Part shown: positions 6,046 to 7,198 of the stretch, piece after piece
Layout: every line of letters starts with the position of its first letter
Numbering within the stretch: the first letter of the stretch is position 1
Source: Rhodospirillales bacterium
Lineage (GTDB): Bacteria; Pseudomonadota; Alphaproteobacteria; Rhodospirillales; Casp-alpha2
Assembly: GCA_016187325.1 (NCBI GenBank)
Contig: JACPJY010000237.1
Coordinates: 1 to 7,198 of the forward strand
DNA length: 7,198 bases
Reading direction: 5' to 3'
Notes under the pieces: model-generated
What the model was told of the DNA's origin: nothing
The model's database searches: none
What the model saw: the letters and a program-made list of their open reading frames with translations, nothing else
Translations under genes and position numbers: made by a program

Positions 6046-7011
6046 ATGTTTCGGAACGTGGCCGTCTTTCTATTCCATGTTTCCGGTTACTTGCTGAACC
6101 TAATTGGTTTGGCTGGAATCCCGGACGACGTCGAATCGTGGGGTAGATACATGAAGCTACTCCACGGGTACGTCAATGATCCTACTATTTATCTTTCGCT
6201 GATCTTGGTTGGCACCCTCTTGATTGCTTATACAGGCAGCATTTGGATTAGCGATTTCCGATTAAAGCACGCTGGCGGAATTTCTGGCCGAGAGTTTGAG
6301 GCCCGACTACAGCATTGGGATCGGATTGAAAAGTTTACGGTTTGGCAAACTGCTTGGCTTTGGCATGGACTGGAGCCACAAGAATCAAAAAGCCCTACTG
6401 AGGGAACTCCCGCATATCCGGCGTTTAGGTGGTTACAAGAATGTTTGAAGCGCGGCGATTTTAAGGACGCGGCCAAGGTAAACAATAGCTGGTCATGGAC
6501 GATACTTTCTCGCCAAGAACTTATTGACCATGCGTTAAAAACGGGTGAGCGACCAAAATTTCTTTTCTCCGAAAATCGGTCGGCTTTTAGAAGGCTGATA
6601 CAAAAAATTTTGGATTTCCGAGATGTTAATTTTAATGAAGCCGAAAAATGGCAATCAATGAGTCGGTTTGAGTATCAAGTCGATCAATACTTACGCGAAC
6701 AAAATGGGGAATCGGACCAAGAGAAATCCTTTGATGTTGCAATGCTAGCGGCCCGATTCGGCGGAGATAAGTTTGAAGACCGATGGAAACGAAAAAACGC
6801 GCTGATTAGAAATCTGATGTGGTTGGGGGAGTACGAAGCAATTGGGCGGAGATTAAAGAATAACCTTTGTTTTGAATATGAACGAATCCCGGCGTGGCAG
6901 TGGGAGTTTATTGAGATTAGTTTTCCAGGACTAAAGTATATAAATGAATGTTTTCAAGACGTAAGGGTACGTCGCAATCCGAAACTGGAGAGAGCGCATG
7001 GCGCGGGGTAG
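6046..7011 (+). CDS. Membrane-anchored accessory protein of unknown function
   Basis: I do not recognise a named family for this 321-residue protein. Two hydrophobic segments near the N terminus (about 4-26 and 46-68) look like transmembrane helices. The basic RLKH (72-75) after the second favours a hairpin topology with both ends in the cytoplasm. The next segment, FTVWQTAWLWHGLEPQE (97-113), AFRWLQECLKRGDFKDA (126-142), then ILSRQELIDHALKTGERPKF (153-172) and LFSENR (173-178), resembles, from memory, an uncharacterised accessory-gene domain: tryptophan-rich 'LW-G-P' motif, amphipathic helix, then 'sRxeL...GerPkFLF'. The remaining part (about 206-300) is charged and tryptophan-containing, with no recognisable catalytic motif. 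The base composition is far more AT-rich than its neighbours, with TTA, ATA and AAA codons, suggesting horizontal acquisition. It overlaps the next gene by 14 nt and is preceded by an operator-like palindrome. It is very likely a real gene; its function is unknown. Confidence 0.8.
   Translation: MFRNVAVFLFHVSGYLLNLIGLAGIPDDVESWGRYMKLLHGYVNDPTIYLSLILVGTLLIAYTGSIWISDFRLKHAGGISGREFEARLQHWDRIEKFTVWQTAWLWHGLEPQESKSPTEGTPAYPAFRWLQECLKRGDFKDAAKVNNSWSWTILSRQELIDHALKTGERPKFLFSENRSAFRRLIQKILDFRDVNFNEAEKWQSMSRFEYQVDQYLREQNGESDQEKSFDVAMLAARFGGDKFEDRWKRKNALIRNLMWLGEYEAIGRRLKNNLCFEYERIPAWQWEFIEISFPGLKYINECFQDVRVRRNPKLERAHGAG
6987..6990 (+). promoter_or_regulatory. Ribosome binding site of the small downstream gene
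   Basis: GGAG, in a GGAGAGAG context inside the end of the membrane-protein gene, lies 7 nt before ATG 6998. This well-placed site is the main local evidence for that start. Confidence 0.65.
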
Positions 7012-7198
7012 ATATCTGAGCCTTGAAGAAGCCCGCAAAGCCGGACGCATCGACCAGTTTTGCAAGGAGCATCCGTCGAAGGCGGATCGAAAGCGTTTCA
7101 AGGCTTTGTTGGACGCTATGACTAAAGGCTCGCCAACAACCGATCAAACATCAGCTCCGGCGTCTTCCGAAGGTTATACCGGAACTCGAACTCCCCGA
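6998..7198 (+). CDS. Small basic protein of unknown function (3' end outside window)
   Basis: An open frame of 67 codons runs to the right edge without a stop. The protein starts MARGRYLSLEEARKAGRIDQ, continues FCKEHPSKADRKRFKALLDA, and ends in a Ser/Thr/Pro/Gly-rich, probably disordered tail (about 44-67, including GYTGTRT). Two short helices are suggested at about 8-22 and 28-42, and the protein is strongly basic. From memory, small proteins beginning 'MARGRYLSLEEARK' and ending in a 'Y-G-T-T' tail are a recurring family of uncharacterised bacterial proteins, so this is a real gene and the stop probably lies just beyond the edge. The start overlaps the preceding gene by 14 nt in the +1 frame, with a well-placed GGAG, so the two are cotranscribed and probably translationally coupled. 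No catalytic motif or membrane segment is visible. The function is unknown. Confidence 0.75.
   Translation, partial: MARGRYLSLEEARKAGRIDQFCKEHPSKADRKRFKALLDAMTKGSPTTDQTSAPASSEGYTGTRTPR

Noticed and set aside
5910..6146. 78-codon plus-strand ORF spanning the leader of the accessory operon
   Set aside because: It would cross the promoter, palindrome and tandem repeat and overlap the membrane-protein gene. It has no ribosome binding site.
6917..7147. Minus-strand ORF opposite the end of the accessory genes
   Set aside because: The plus-strand small protein has a good ribosome binding site and a recognisable N terminus; this frame has neither.

Overview
The window reads as a chromosomal segment of a high-GC alphaproteobacterium, most likely of the order Hyphomicrobiales (the Bradyrhizobium/Rhodopseudomonas/Xanthobacteraceae side). 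This rests on the protein families, on a class I PHA synthase diverging from an OmpA-like lipoprotein, on an aminotransferase-homoserine dehydrogenase pair, and on GC-rich coding sequence with long spurious ORFs on the opposite strand. The genus cannot be fixed from sequence alone.

Positions 11-3825 (minus strand) hold three housekeeping genes. The first is an OmpA-family lipoprotein with a proline/alanine-rich linker (3825 to 2650). After 126 bp follows an AlaC-type PLP aminotransferase (2523 to 1300). It overlaps homoserine dehydrogenase (1303 to 11) by a TTGA stop/start junction. The last two form a translationally coupled amino-acid biosynthesis pair. Transcription leaves the left edge of the window.

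Positions 3826-4061 are a divergent intergenic region between the lipoprotein and phaC. It has five GANTC sites, a perfect 8-bp inverted repeat, a weak sigma70-like promoter and a good phaC ribosome binding site. Positions 4062-5870 encode a complete class I polyhydroxyalkanoate synthase with an intact Cys/Asp/His triad. A possible terminator follows.

At about 5889 the composition changes abruptly: 40 of 60 bases are G or C at 4681-4740, against 18 of 60 at 6601-6660. This AT-rich right end looks like recently acquired or accessory DNA. It carries a two-gene module: a membrane-anchored protein of unknown function (6046-7011) and a small basic protein (6998 to beyond the right edge) that overlaps it by 14 nt. 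The leader (5871-6045) is unusually structured. It has 10-bp phased repeats, a promoter-like pair of hexamers, a 30-bp imperfect palindrome over the presumed -10 and transcription start, and an exact tandem 12-bp duplication. This looks like a repressible promoter driving an uncharacterised accessory operon, and it is the part of the window most worth pursuing. No RNA gene, transposase, integrase or CRISPR array was seen.
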